A stretch of 64,000 nt of DNA from Chloroflexota bacterium (GTDB lineage: Bacteria; Chloroflexota; Limnocylindria; Limnocylindrales; CSP1-4): the NCBI GenBank assembly GCA_015478725.1, contig JADMIG010000003.1:62001-126000 (forward strand). The letters run 5' to 3'. Each line of letters opens with the position of its first letter. Positions within the stretch are counted from its first letter, which is position 1. Position numbers and translations under genes: made by a program. The notes beneath the pieces are model-generated. The model saw only the letters and a program-made list of their open reading frames with translations, was not told the DNA's origin and searched no databases. Of the stretch, positions 50,099 to 58,523 are shown in pieces.

Positions 50099-51151
50099 AT
50101 GGATCGAGTCCTCGTCCCGCTCGAGGCGCTTCGTCGGCCGGTCGATCGCCTCGGACGGCCGATCCACGACCTGCGGATCTCGGTGACGGACCGCTGCAAC
50201 TTTCGCTGCGTGTACTGCATGCCCAAGGAGGTCTTCGGGCGGGACTTCGCGTTCCTGCCGCGCGATCAGGTCCTCACGTTCGAGGAGATCGAACGGCTGG
50301 CCCGCGTCTTCGTGGGCCTCGGCGCGGCGAAGCTCCGGATCACCGGCGGAGAACCGCTCGTGCGGCGCGACCTGGCGGTCCTCGTCGAGCGCCTCGCGAC
50401 GATCCGGACGCCGGACGGGGGATCGGTGGACCTGACGCTGACGACGAACGGATCGGCGCTGGCGAGGCTCGCCGCCGAGCTCGCGGACGCGGGCCTGCGG
50501 CGCGTGACGGTGAGCCTGGACTCGCTCGACGACGCGACGTTCCGGATGATGAACGACGTGGATTTCCCGGTCGATCGGGTGCTCGAGGGGATCGCCGCGG
50601 CCCGCGAGGCGGGCCTGACCCCAATCAAGATCAACATGGTCGTCCGGCGCGGGCTCAACGAGTCGAGCATCGTGCCGATGGCCCGCTGGGCGCGGTCGGC
50701 GGGCGTCATCCTCCGCTTCATCGAGTACATGGACGTCGGCCACACGAACGGCTGGCGCCTCGACGATGTCGTGCCGGCCGCGGAGATCCTTGCCGCGATC
50801 GCCGCGGAGATGCCCCTCGAGGCGATGCCGCCGAATTACCGGGGCGAGGTCGCCGACCGCTGGCGGTATGCCGACGGATCGGCGGAGGTCGGCGTCATCG
50901 CGTCCGTCACCCGACCGTTCTGCGGCACCTGTACCCGCGCCCGGCTGTCCGCCGACGGAAAGCTCTACACGTGCCTGTTCGGCACTGTCGGGCACGACCT
51001 CCGCGCGCCGCTCCGCGCCGGCGGATCGGACGACGATCTGCGCGATGCGATCGCGGCCGTCTGGGGCGACCGGAGCGATCGATACTCGGAGTTGCGGACC
51101 GCTGCGACGACGGACACGCCGCGCCCGGAGATGTTCGCCCTCGGCGGCTGA
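50099..51151 (+). CDS. moaA: GTP 3',8-cyclase MoaA
   Basis: Radical SAM enzyme of 350 residues that starts molybdenum-cofactor synthesis from GTP, together with MoaC. C33, C37 and C40 (CNFRCVYC) bind the SAM iron-sulfur cluster. [10 protein letters not shown] binds SAM, and the C-terminal [19 protein letters not shown] carries the second cluster Cys. The C-terminal GG (FALGG) needed in MoaA is present. The ATG at 50099 matches the family start; an in-frame GTG at 50054 is the other option. No other moa gene is in the window, so the pathway is scattered. Confidence 0.95.
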   Translation: MDRVLVPLEALRRPVDRLGRPIHDLRISVTDRCNFRCVYCMPKEVFGRDFAFLPRDQVLTFEEIERLARVFVGLGAAKLRITGGEPLVRRDLAVLVERLATIRTPDGGSVDLTLTTNGSALARLAAELADAGLRRVTVSLDSLDDATFRMMNDVDFPVDRVLEGIAAAREAGLTPIKINMVVRRGLNESSIVPMARWARSAGVILRFIEYMDVGHTNGWRLDDVVPAAEILAAIAAEMPLEAMPPNYRGEVADRWRYADGSAEVGVIASVTRPFCGTCTRARLSADGKLYTCLFGTVGHDLRAPLRAGGSDDDLRDAIAAVWGDRSDRYSELRTAATTDTPRPEMFALGG

Positions 51152-51173
51152 GCCGGGACTGACGTGGCCGCCG

Positions 51174-51247
51174 ATATCCACGAGTTGTCCACAGTCGCCG
51201 CGACTTCGTGGAAACCTGCGCCGAGGCCCGGCGCAAGTCGTGGATAA
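51174..51247. promoter_or_regulatory. Cluster of four DnaA-box-like sites
   Basis: ATATCCACG (51174, 7/9 to TTATCCACA), TTGTCCACA (51185, 8/9 and the form common in high-GC bacteria), CGTGGAAAC (51207, reverse, 6/9) and CGTGGATAA (51239, reverse, 8/9). Two read forward and two reverse within 74 bp, ending just before the pnp promoter. There is no AT-rich unwinding segment, so this is more likely DnaA-controlled transcription or titration than oriC. Confidence 0.5.
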
Positions 51248-51252
51248 GCGCG

Positions 51253-51282
51253 TTGACCCGGCCCACCGGTCGGCCCTACTGT
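51253..51282 (+). promoter_or_regulatory. Sigma-70-type promoter before the purine phosphorylase gene
   Basis: TTGACC (51253-51258), an 18-bp spacer and TACTGT (51277-51282). The leader would be about 230 nt. No gene is recognised between it and 51518. Confidence 0.5.
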
Positions 51283-51517
51283 TGGTCTTGCCCGAAGGGG
51301 CCAGCGAGACCGGAGACCCCGAGATCACATCAAGGACCTCTGGCCAGCGCGGTCGCTTCGGGCGCTTCGTTTGTCCGCGTGTGCGCCGGCTTCACCGCCG
51401 ACCCGCGTGTGGCAGCCCGGCGGGACGCGATCGGCATCCCGGTGTCGATACTCCCGTCGGGCCGACGAGGCTCCCGGACGACACCCTCCGTGCGCCGCCG
51501 TGGGCTACGCTGCATCG

Positions 51518-52408
51518 ATGACCGACCGGCCAGCCGGAGCGCCCCTGTCCGCCGACTTTCCCGCGCCGATCCAGCCCGCGGATCAACCCGTCCGGCTCGA
51601 CGCCCTCGTGGCCGCCGTGCGCGCGCGGACGGCGCTCGTGCCGCGGGTCGGGATCGTCCTCGGTTCCGGGCTTGGCGGGCTGGCGGACGACCTGCAGGAA
51701 GCGACGTCCATCCCCTTCCACGAGCTGCCAGGCTGGCCCGCGGCCACAGCGCCCGGACACGTCGGGCGTCTGCTCCTCGGTCGGCTCGACGCGACGCCGG
51801 TCGTCATGCTCCAGGGTCGGTTGCATCTCTACGAAGGCAACGATGCGGGTCTCGTCGTGCAGCCGATCCTCCTCATGGGCAGACTCGGCGCCAGCACCGT
51901 GCTCCTCACGAACGCGGCCGGCGGACTCGACCCCACGTTCGGTGCCGGCACCCTCATGGTCATCGCCGATCACATCAACATGACCGGCCGAACGCCGCTC
52001 CTCGGACAGAACGCGGATGCGATCGGCCCGCGCTTCCCGGATCTGACGGACGTGTGGAGTCCGGCGCTTCGCGGCCGTCTCCACGCGGCGGGTCGCGCCG
52101 AGGGAGTGGGGCTGCGGGAGGGCGTGTACGTCGGCCTCCTCGGGCCGAGCTATGAGACACCGGCAGAGGTGCGGATGCTCCGAGCGTGGGGTGGCGATGC
52201 GGTCGGCATGTCGACGGTGCTCGAGGCGATCGCCGCTCGCTGGGCCGGCCTCGAGGTATGCGGCGTCTCGCTCGTGACGAATTCCGGGGCCGGCTATTCG
52301 GGCCTGCCCCTGAGCCATGAGGAGGTCCTCGCGGCGGGAGCCGAAGCTGGGCCCCGCCTCGCCAGGGTGATCCGACGGTTCGTGCGCGAGCTCGGCGCGG
52401 CGGACTGA
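51518..52408 (+). CDS. punA: Purine nucleoside phosphorylase
   Basis: Protein of 296 residues of the trimeric, guanosine/inosine-specific class. It splits purine nucleosides with phosphate for salvage. VGIVLGSGLGGLAD forms the phosphate loop, TAPGHVGRLLLG the second phosphate contact, and LLTNAAGGLDPTF with VSLVTNSGAGYS the base site. GPSYETPAEVRMLR is the hallmark of this class. The ATG at 51518 fits the family; the frame upstream to 51371 does not. It lies behind the DnaA-box cluster and a promoter, and converges on thyX. Confidence 0.93.
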   Translation: MTDRPAGAPLSADFPAPIQPADQPVRLDALVAAVRARTALVPRVGIVLGSGLGGLADDLQEATSIPFHELPGWPAATAPGHVGRLLLGRLDATPVVMLQGRLHLYEGNDAGLVVQPILLMGRLGASTVLLTNAAGGLDPTFGAGTLMVIADHINMTGRTPLLGQNADAIGPRFPDLTDVWSPALRGRLHAAGRAEGVGLREGVYVGLLGPSYETPAEVRMLRAWGGDAVGMSTVLEAIAARWAGLEVCGVSLVTNSGAGYSGLPLSHEEVLAAGAEAGPRLARVIRRFVRELGAAD

Positions 52409-52439
52409 CCCCCGGCCTCACCCCGGGGACCCCGCCGGA

Positions 52440-53225
52440 TCAGCGGACGGGCAACTCCCGACCGCTCGTGCGCGCCGCGCGCGCCGACGCTGCCCACGCT
52501 CCGAGCACTCGGTCCTTGTGCGGCCGGATGGGGCAGTGCTCGTCGCGGTTGCCCATCTCGTCGCAGTAGCCGAGTGGCACGCATTTCGGGGCGAGGAAGC
52601 TGCCGAGGAACGGGCTCACCGCGAAGACCTCGTGGCGGATGAGCTGGAAGAGTCGCCGGATCTCCCACTGCGCCATCGTGCAGAGGCGGAGGCCGCTCAT
52701 ATGGATGAGGGCCCGCAGGTTCGCCGTCATGACGAGGTTGGTCCGGGTGGCATTCGGAAAGACGAATCGGGCGTCCTCGCCGGGGATGCCGGCCGCGACG
52801 AGATCGCCGTACAACTCGAGTGACCCCTCGATCTGGCCCTCGTACCGTTCGCGGAGCTCCGGGTCGGCGTCCTCGAGTGTCGCCGGCAACATCGTCGAGG
52901 CACCCTTGAACTTCACGTACCGCTGGCTCTGCTGGTCGAATGCCACTCCGGCGCGATGGCGGACCAGCTGATGCGACAGCGTCCTCGACACCCCGCTGAT
53001 GCCGAACGTGAACACGATGTGTTCGATCGTCGAGCCGTGTCCGGACTCGATCACCCCCTTGATGAGCCGCTCCTGCTTCGCGGCCTCGATATCGCCGGAG
53101 GCGGCGCGGCGGAAGATCTCATCGGGCTCCATCTCCGAGTAGCACGTCCGGCAGGCGGTGTAGATGAGCGGGACGTAGTACCGCTCGACGATCTCGCGGT
53201 CCGGGAAGAGGAGGGTCGCCTTCAT
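52440..53225 (-). CDS. thyX: FAD-dependent thymidylate synthase ThyX
   Basis: Protein of 261 residues that methylates dUMP to dTMP using FAD and methylene-tetrahydrofolate. The ThyX signature RHRAGVAFDQQS (89-100) and the HGSTIEHIVFTFGISGVSRTLSHQ block before it are intact. TRTNLVMTANLRALIHMSGLR contains the later substrate-binding Arg and His. The ATG at 53225 begins at the conserved strand; an ATG at 53327 would add 34 low-complexity residues. No thyA is seen. It lies between pnp (converging) and a cNMP-binding protein. Confidence 0.93.
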   Translation of the reverse strand: MKATLLFPDREIVERYYVPLIYTACRTCYSEMEPDEIFRRAASGDIEAAKQERLIKGVIESGHGSTIEHIVFTFGISGVSRTLSHQLVRHRAGVAFDQQSQRYVKFKGASTMLPATLEDADPELRERYEGQIEGSLELYGDLVAAGIPGEDARFVFPNATRTNLVMTANLRALIHMSGLRLCTMAQWEIRRLFQLIRHEVFAVSPFLGSFLAPKCVPLGYCDEMGNRDEHCPIRPHKDRVLGAWAASARAARTSGRELPVR

Positions 53226-53412
53226 GCCGAGCTCGCGGCGGCCGGGATTGCGAGGGATCGCCGTCTTCGCGCGCTGCCCCCCTGCAGGCGGCGTGGGAAC
53301 AGGCGGGTCGGCGGCGCGCGAGGTCATCGTCCGGTGAGTCTACCCGGGTCGACGGTGCGCGGCTGCCGCCGCATGGAAGGCTGTCCAGGCGCGTGTGACG
53401 CGTCGGCACAGC

Positions 53413-53844
53413 TCAATGGCTCGCATCCTCGGTCACCGCCCGGAGCCGCGTCGCGACCCCCCGCAGGATCGCCAGTGCGACGCCCGGCTGCTCGGCGAGG
53501 ATCGTCTCGAGATCCCATGACGCGAGGGCGAGGAGGTCGCTCGGCTCGTCCGCGACGACGGCGGCGACCCGCGGACCGCGATCGAGGAGCGACAGCTCGC
53601 CGAAGAAGCCGCCGGGCTCGATCGTCGCGAGGAGCCGGCCGTCTCGAACCACCCGCACCCGACCGTTGACGACGAGGAAGAACCCGGTCCCGACCTCTCC
53701 CTGCCGGGCGATCGTGCGGTCGGCCTCGAACCTCACGGTCGAGGCCGCATCGGCGATCGCGGCGAGCCCGGCGTCCGGGACGCCCTCGAAGAGTGCCACG
53801 CTCCGCAGGAGGCGGATCCGATCCGCCCTGGACAGCTCCGTCAT
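53413..53844 (-). CDS. Single-domain cyclic nucleotide-binding protein
   Basis: Protein of 143 residues, one cNMP-binding fold: LFEGVPDAGLAAIADAA, then GEVGTGFFLVVNGRVRVV and GGFFGELSLLDRGPRVAAVVADEP. The phosphate cassette FGELSLLDRGPRVA keeps Gly, Glu and Arg, so ligand binding is likely. There is no DNA-binding domain, so it is not a Crp regulator. It is divergent from a second cNMP protein at 53961 (116-bp gap). The partner is unknown; it may sense cAMP or another cyclic nucleotide and act by protein contact. Confidence 0.82.
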   Translation of the reverse strand: MTELSRADRIRLLRSVALFEGVPDAGLAAIADAASTVRFEADRTIARQGEVGTGFFLVVNGRVRVVRDGRLLATIEPGGFFGELSLLDRGPRVAAVVADEPSDLLALASWDLETILAEQPGVALAILRGVATRLRAVTEDASH

Positions 53845-53960
53845 CGGCCGATCCTCTCGTCCGGTCCGCTCAGCGGCCGCGTCGCGCGGACGCGCTCCGT
53901 ATACGATGGCAGACCGAGGGTCCGCCGGGTAGCCCCGACCCGACGTCGCACGGAGGCGGC

Positions 53961-54383
53961 ATGGCCAGCAGCGACGAGATCGCCGATACGCTCGCGGGAT
54001 TCGCCCTCTTCGCCGACCTCTCCTCGGCTGCGCTCGAGGCGGTGGCCCACACGTTCGAGGAGACGTGGTACCCGGAGGGTGAGCGGATCCTCCGCCAGGG
54101 CCTCACGGGTTCGGCGTTCTTCGTCATCCTCGAGGGCGAGGCGGCGATCGTCGTCGACGGCTCGCGGCGGGCGACCCTGGGGCGTGGAGAATTCTTCGGC
54201 GAGGTGTCGATCCTCCTCGGCGAGCCACCGGTGGCGGACGTCGTCGCCCTCCGGCCGATGCGCTGCCTCGTCCTCGCCGGCCCGGCGGTCGAGGCGTTCC
54301 TCGTCAGCCAGCCGCGGGTCATGTACCGGATGCTCCAGGCGCAGGCGCGCCGGTTGCGGAACGCGAACCGGTGGCGCAGCTGA
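53961..54383 (+). CDS. Cyclic nucleotide-binding protein coupled to a flavoprotein
   Basis: Protein of 140 residues with a single cNMP-binding fold (LFADLSSAALEAVAHTF, GLTGSAFFVILEGEAAIV, RGEFFGEVSILLGEPPVADVVA). Its phosphate cassette lacks the Arg of typical cAMP sites (EPPVAD), so ligand binding is less sure than in the divergent neighbour. GGAGG precedes the ATG at 53961. Its last 13 bp overlap the start of the flavoprotein gene. Fusions of a cNMP domain with pyridine-nucleotide flavoproteins occur in other bacteria, and here the parts are separate but coupled. Confidence 0.82.
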   Translation: MASSDEIADTLAGFALFADLSSAALEAVAHTFEETWYPEGERILRQGLTGSAFFVILEGEAAIVVDGSRRATLGRGEFFGEVSILLGEPPVADVVALRPMRCLVLAGPAVEAFLVSQPRVMYRMLQAQARRLRNANRWRS

Positions 54384-55885
54384 TCGAGCGGCCGTTCGCA
54401 CCCGGCGACTATCCGGTCGTCGTCGTGGGGAGCGGCCCGGGCGGCCTTCAGGTCTCCGCGGCACTCACCGGATACGGCATCGACCACGCGGTCATCTCGG
54501 CCGATCCGGCGCCCGGCGGGATGTTCCGCCGCTGGCCGTTCTTCCAGCGCCTCCTCTCGTGGACGAAGCCGTACTCGCCCGCGAGACGCTCGGATCGGGC
54601 GTTCGAGCGATACGACTGGAACTCGCTCGTCTCGGACGACCCGGCGCTTCGCGCCCTCCAGGTGGACCTCATGGACGGCTCGTCCGAGTTCCCGTCGCGA
54701 CCGGAGATGGAGGCGAATCTCGCCACGTTCGCCGAGCGTTCGCGGGTCCGCGTCCGATACGGCTGCCGCTGGGAATCGACCCGCCGGGAGGAGGATGCGG
54801 ACGGAGTCCGGTTCGTCCTCGCGACGTCGGACGGCGAGTATCGCTGCCGGGTCGCCGTCTTCGCCGTCGGGGTCGCCGAACCGTGGCGGCCGTCCACGCC
54901 GGGGATGGAGCTCGTCGCCCACTACGCGGACACGCGGCCGGCGGCGACCTACGCGGACCGCCGGATCTTCATCGTCGGCAAGCAGAACAGCGGGTTCGAG
55001 CTCGCCTCTGGGCTCCTCCAGTGGGCGCGTCGGATCGTCCTCGCCTCGCCGTCGCCGGCCAGGCTCTCCGTCAACACCCGCTCGCTCGTCGGTGTGCGAG
55101 CCCGCTACGTCCAGCCGTTCGAGGACCACAACCTCGGCGGGGGTGTCTCGATCCTCGACGCGGCGATCGAGTCGATCGAGTGCGCCGGTGATGGATTCCG
55201 CGTCCGGCTGCGACGGACAGACGGCGGCTCGGCACTTGTCGTGGACACGGACGAGGTGATCGCCGCGACCGGCTTCGTCACTCCGCTCGGCGACCTTCCG
55301 GAGCTCGGCGTGGCGACGTTCGGCCAGAGCCGCCTGCCCGCCCAGACGCCGTACTGGGAGAGTGCGACGGTGCCCGGCATCTCCTTCGCCGGCACCATCA
55401 GCCAGGGAGCCGCCGGCCTCCGGAAGCACGGCATCCCGGCGAACTCCGGGGCGGTGCACGGACACCGCTACAACGCCCGGGTCCTCGCCCGGCACCTCGC
55501 CGAGACGCGGTTCGGCCGCTCGGTGCCGCGGCCGACGGTGGCGCCGCGGGATGCGCTCGCGTTCTGCCTGGACGAGCTGAGCGGCGGTCCGGAGCTGTTC
55601 CATCAGCGGGCGTATCTCGCCCGCGTCCTCAGCGCCGCACCCGAGGACGGGATCCGCGATGAGGGGATCGTGCCGCTCACCACGTTCCTCGACGGTCCGG
55701 GGCCGGACGGACTCGCCCTGACGATCGAGGCGGATGGCAGCGGAGCGATCTATCCGGTGTGTTACGTGCGTCGCTCCGGCGATGTCGTCGAGCATCGATT
55801 GGCGCCGCATCCGCTCCTCGACTTCACGACGATCGAGCATCGACGGGCGCTGTCCGACAGCCTTGCGAGCCTCGGCATCCGGTAG
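54371..55885 (+). CDS. FAD-dependent oxidoreductase
   Basis: Protein of 504 residues from a GTG start. An N-terminal FAD site GSGPGGLQ (about 21-28) and a second dinucleotide site VGKQNSGFE (about 200-208) frame a two-dinucleotide-binding fold, and the ATG-type block ATGF (about 300) supports it. No CxxC redox pair is present, so it is not a thioredoxin reductase. It is closer to YpdA-like or flavin monooxygenase proteins. The C-terminal 120 residues have no recognised motif. It overlaps the cNMP-binding gene, which probably controls it by protein contact. The electron acceptor is unknown. Confidence 0.85.
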   Translation: MAQLIERPFAPGDYPVVVVGSGPGGLQVSAALTGYGIDHAVISADPAPGGMFRRWPFFQRLLSWTKPYSPARRSDRAFERYDWNSLVSDDPALRALQVDLMDGSSEFPSRPEMEANLATFAERSRVRVRYGCRWESTRREEDADGVRFVLATSDGEYRCRVAVFAVGVAEPWRPSTPGMELVAHYADTRPAATYADRRIFIVGKQNSGFELASGLLQWARRIVLASPSPARLSVNTRSLVGVRARYVQPFEDHNLGGGVSILDAAIESIECAGDGFRVRLRRTDGGSALVVDTDEVIAATGFVTPLGDLPELGVATFGQSRLPAQTPYWESATVPGISFAGTISQGAAGLRKHGIPANSGAVHGHRYNARVLARHLAETRFGRSVPRPTVAPRDALAFCLDELSGGPELFHQRAYLARVLSAAPEDGIRDEGIVPLTTFLDGPGPDGLALTIEADGSGAIYPVCYVRRSGDVVEHRLAPHPLLDFTTIEHRRALSDSLASLGIR

Positions 55886-55977
55886 CGTCGCGCCGGCGCC
55901 CACGGCGATGGGCGACCGCTCGGACGACGCCGACATCGCGCCGCGACCGCCCGGACGTGCCGGCGATGCACGCGGTG

Positions 55978-56006
55978 GTGCATCCGTGTACGGTTCACCG
56001 ATGCAC
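55978..56006. promoter_or_regulatory. 29-bp imperfect palindrome, second copy
   Basis: Arms GTGCATCCGTGTAC (55978-55991) and GTTCACCGATGCAC (55993-56006) match 12 of 14 positions around one base. GTTCACCGATGCAC is identical to the reverse complement of the left arm at 26535. It lies 142 bp before the LysE-type gene. Confidence 0.45.
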
Positions 56007-56147
56007 CAGAGCGAACTCGACGCCACATGCCCCACGGTGTCGCCGGATCCCGTATCTGCGTTCCTCGACGGACCGCTCGCCCGTCACCGCCCGGCCTGAG
56101 CGCACCCCCGGAGGGACCGGCGTCCGGGTCCCGAGCGGGGCCGAACG

Positions 56148-56771
56148 GTGAGCGGCGCGTTCATCGCCCGCGTCTTCGCCGGCTACGGCGTCGCGATCCC
56201 GGTCGGCGCGATCGCCGTCCTGATCCTCGACGCGGCGATCCGGCACGGCTTCCGGATCGGGGCAGCCGCCGGGGCCGGGGCGGCGACGGCCGACGCCGTG
56301 TATGCGGCCCTCGCCGCGCTTGCGGGTGCGGCGATCGCGGCGCTCATCGATCCGGTGCAGACCGAGCTTCGGGTGCTCGCGGTCGTCATCCTCGTCCTGA
56401 TCGCCGCACGCGGCCTGCTGGCGGTCCGATCGGGCGGCGCCGCCTCCCCTGGCGGTCCGCAGACGCCATCAGGCGGGCGCCGGACATATCTGCGTTTCCT
56501 CGGCCTGACGATCGTGAACCCGACCACGGTTGTCTACTTCGCGGCGCTCATCGTGGGCCTGCCGACGATCGGCGCTACGGCGTCCGAGCGGGCGGCGTTC
56601 GTCGTGGGCGCGGCGCTCGCATCGCTGTCCTGGCAGACGCTCCTCGCCTCGATCGGCTCGTTCGCCCATGGCCGGCTCTCGCCGCGGGCCCGTCTCGCGA
56701 CGAGCCTCGTCGGGAACCTCATCGTCCTCGCCTTCGCCGCGAACATCGCCCGTGGCATCGCGTTCGGTTGA
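56148..56771 (+). CDS. LysE/RhtB-type amino acid exporter
   Basis: Protein of 207 residues from a GTG start, with six membrane helices. The first helix carries GYGVAIPVGAIAVLIL, equal to the PGP-type motif of LysE/RhtB (here IPVGA). The helix-4 region has FLGLTIVNPTTVVYFAAL, the conserved NPK/NP motif. These carriers expel amino acids or small amino compounds. A palindromic site lies 142 bp upstream. It converges with the aldolase gene, 6 bp away. Confidence 0.85.
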   Translation: MSGAFIARVFAGYGVAIPVGAIAVLILDAAIRHGFRIGAAAGAGAATADAVYAALAALAGAAIAALIDPVQTELRVLAVVILVLIAARGLLAVRSGGAASPGGPQTPSGGRRTYLRFLGLTIVNPTTVVYFAALIVGLPTIGATASERAAFVVGAALASLSWQTLLASIGSFAHGRLSPRARLATSLVGNLIVLAFAANIARGIAFG

Positions 56772-56777
56772 CCGCGT

Positions 56778-57419
56778 TCAGGGCCGGCCGGCGGCCCGCA
56801 GGAGCACGACGTCACGGTGGACGCGGCAGAGGAGGTCGACGAGCTCGATCCGGTCGCCCGCGATCACCGGATCGGACCCGACCGCGATCGCCCCGTGACG
56901 CTCGAGGAGCACCGCGTTCGGCGGCTCGAGTCGGCCATCCGGGCCCCGATCGGTGAGCGCAGCGACCACCCTGGCGGCGAGTCGGTCGCTGCCCGGTACC
57001 TCCAATGGAACGAACGGCAGCCGGCCGAGGAACCGTGCCGTCTCCGGCAGGTCCGCCGGGTCCGGCAGGAGGCCGACGATCGTGAGGGCCAGCGAAGCCG
57101 CGAGGTGAGCGTGGACGATCGCGCGGACGTCCGGCCGGGCGGCATAGATCGCCCGGTGGATCGCGATGTCCGAGCTCGGCCGCGCCGCTCCGCGCCCACC
57201 TGCGACCGGCGGCCCGACCTGGGCGGCGAAGGGCACGACGATGGCATCCGTCGGGTCGAGGGCGTCCTTCCGGCGGCCCGACGGAGTGATGAGGATCCCG
57301 TCCTTCGTCCGCACGGAGAGATTGCCCTCGCTCGCCACGATCAGTCCGCGAGCGCCGAGCCGTGCGCCCGCGGCGACGAGGGCGGACCGGTGGGCGGCAT
57401 ATGGATCCATGCGGGGCAT
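56778..57419 (-). CDS. Class II aldolase/adducin-family protein
   Basis: Protein of 213 residues. SEGNLSVRT (about 32-40) is the substrate-phosphate loop, HAHLAASLALT (about 103-113) provides two zinc His and LLERHGAIAVG (about 172-182) the third. The fold splits or epimerises sugar phosphates such as fuculose- or ribulose-phosphate; the substrate is not fixed by these motifs. Start at ATG 57419 (GAGG upstream, long spacing) or ATG 57410. It is divergent from the ABC exporter genes. Confidence 0.85.
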   Translation of the reverse strand: MPRMDPYAAHRSALVAAGARLGARGLIVASEGNLSVRTKDGILITPSGRRKDALDPTDAIVVPFAAQVGPPVAGGRGAARPSSDIAIHRAIYAARPDVRAIVHAHLAASLALTIVGLLPDPADLPETARFLGRLPFVPLEVPGSDRLAARVVAALTDRGPDGRLEPPNAVLLERHGAIAVGSDPVIAGDRIELVDLLCRVHRDVVLLRAAGRP

Positions 57420-57506
57420 CGTCGCACACCGCCGCCTCGATCCGTCGTCTAGCATCCATCCGCGGGGCGGCTGTCGCCCCGGCCATCCAGCCGAGGACGA
57501 TGCACG

Positions 57507-58523
57507 ATGTCCGCTGCCTCGATCGCCGCCGCGAGTGCGATCCCGACCGCCGATGGACCCGCCATCGAGACCGACGGCCTGGCGAAGCGATACGGTCGGA
57601 CGGTCGCCCTCGCCGGCCTGACGATGCGCGTGCGCCGCGGCCAGGTGTTCGGGTTCCTCGGCCCGAACGGCGCCGGCAAGACCACCGCGGTCAAGCTCCT
57701 GCTCGGTCTGGCGCGTCCCTCGGGCGGCTCCGGGCGGCTCCTCGGGGCGCCGATCGGCGATCGGAGGACGCGCGCCCGGGTTGGCTACCTGCCCGAGCTC
57801 TTCCGCTACCAGTCGTGGCTCACGGCGCGCGACGTCCTCGGCCTCCACGCCGATCTCGCCGGCCTCGCATCGTCGGAACGGCTGCACGCCATCGACGACG
57901 CCCTCGGCACCGTCGGCCTCGCCGATCGCGGCACGGACCGGGTCGGGACGTTCTCGAAGGGGATGCAGCAGCGACTCGGGCTCGGCGTCGCGCTCCTCGG
58001 CCGGCCGGCGATCGTCTTCCTCGACGAGCCGACGTCGGCCCTCGATCCGGTCGGGCGTCAGGACGTACGGGCGATCATCCACGCTCTCCGCGAGCGAGGC
58101 ACGACCGTCTTCCTCAACTCCCACCTCCTCACGGAGGTGGAGCGGGTCTGCGACGAGGTCGCGATCGTCGACCGCGGGCGGGTCATCGCCGCCGGTCCGC
58201 TCGCCGATCTGCTCGGCGACGCGACCGTCCGGATCCGGACCAGCGGCGATCGGTCCGTCGTGCGGACCGCCCTCGAGGGGTTCGGCGCGATCGCCGAAGA
58301 TCCGCCGTGGACGGTCGTCCGCGGCTGTCCGATCGAACGGGTGCCGGAGCTCGTGGCGGCGCTCGTCGCCGTCGGCGCGCCGATCTACGGCGTGGAGGCC
58401 GGTCGCGAGACACTCGAGGAGCGGTTCCTCGAGCTCCTCGGCCACGGCGCGACCGCCGGACCGGGGTCTCCCGGGGCCGCGGACCCCGAGTCCACGGCGG
58501 CCGCCGGTGGGGCGGCTCGATGA
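57507..58523 (+). CDS. ABC-2 type exporter ATPase
   Basis: Protein of 338 residues. Walker A is GPNGAGKTT (52-60), the Q-loop region is VGYLPELFRY, the signature is FSKGMQQRL, Walker B is IVFLDEPTSALD and the switch is NSH. A C-terminal extension (about 235-325) with the DUF4162-like pattern follows. Its TGA overlaps the ATG of the permease gene by 4 nt. It powers the membrane partner; typical substrates are drugs, lipids or peptides, and none is indicated here. Confidence 0.93.
   Translation: MSAASIAAASAIPTADGPAIETDGLAKRYGRTVALAGLTMRVRRGQVFGFLGPNGAGKTTAVKLLLGLARPSGGSGRLLGAPIGDRRTRARVGYLPELFRYQSWLTARDVLGLHADLAGLASSERLHAIDDALGTVGLADRGTDRVGTFSKGMQQRLGLGVALLGRPAIVFLDEPTSALDPVGRQDVRAIIHALRERGTTVFLNSHLLTEVERVCDEVAIVDRGRVIAAGPLADLLGDATVRIRTSGDRSVVRTALEGFGAIAEDPPWTVVRGCPIERVPELVAALVAVGAPIYGVEAGRETLEERFLELLGHGATAGPGSPGAADPESTAAAGGAAR

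Noticed and set aside
47922-50186. Plus-strand frame over the CpaE-like and coiled-coil genes
   Set aside because: Shadow; no recognisable domain, and the opposite strand has a deviant Walker A motif.
51174-51282. Chromosome origin oriC
   Set aside because: No AT-rich unwinding segment and no dnaA/dnaN nearby; kept only as a DnaA-box cluster.
56001-56099. Short frame of about 32 codons after the flavoprotein gene
   Set aside because: No ribosome site, and it begins inside the palindromic operator candidate.
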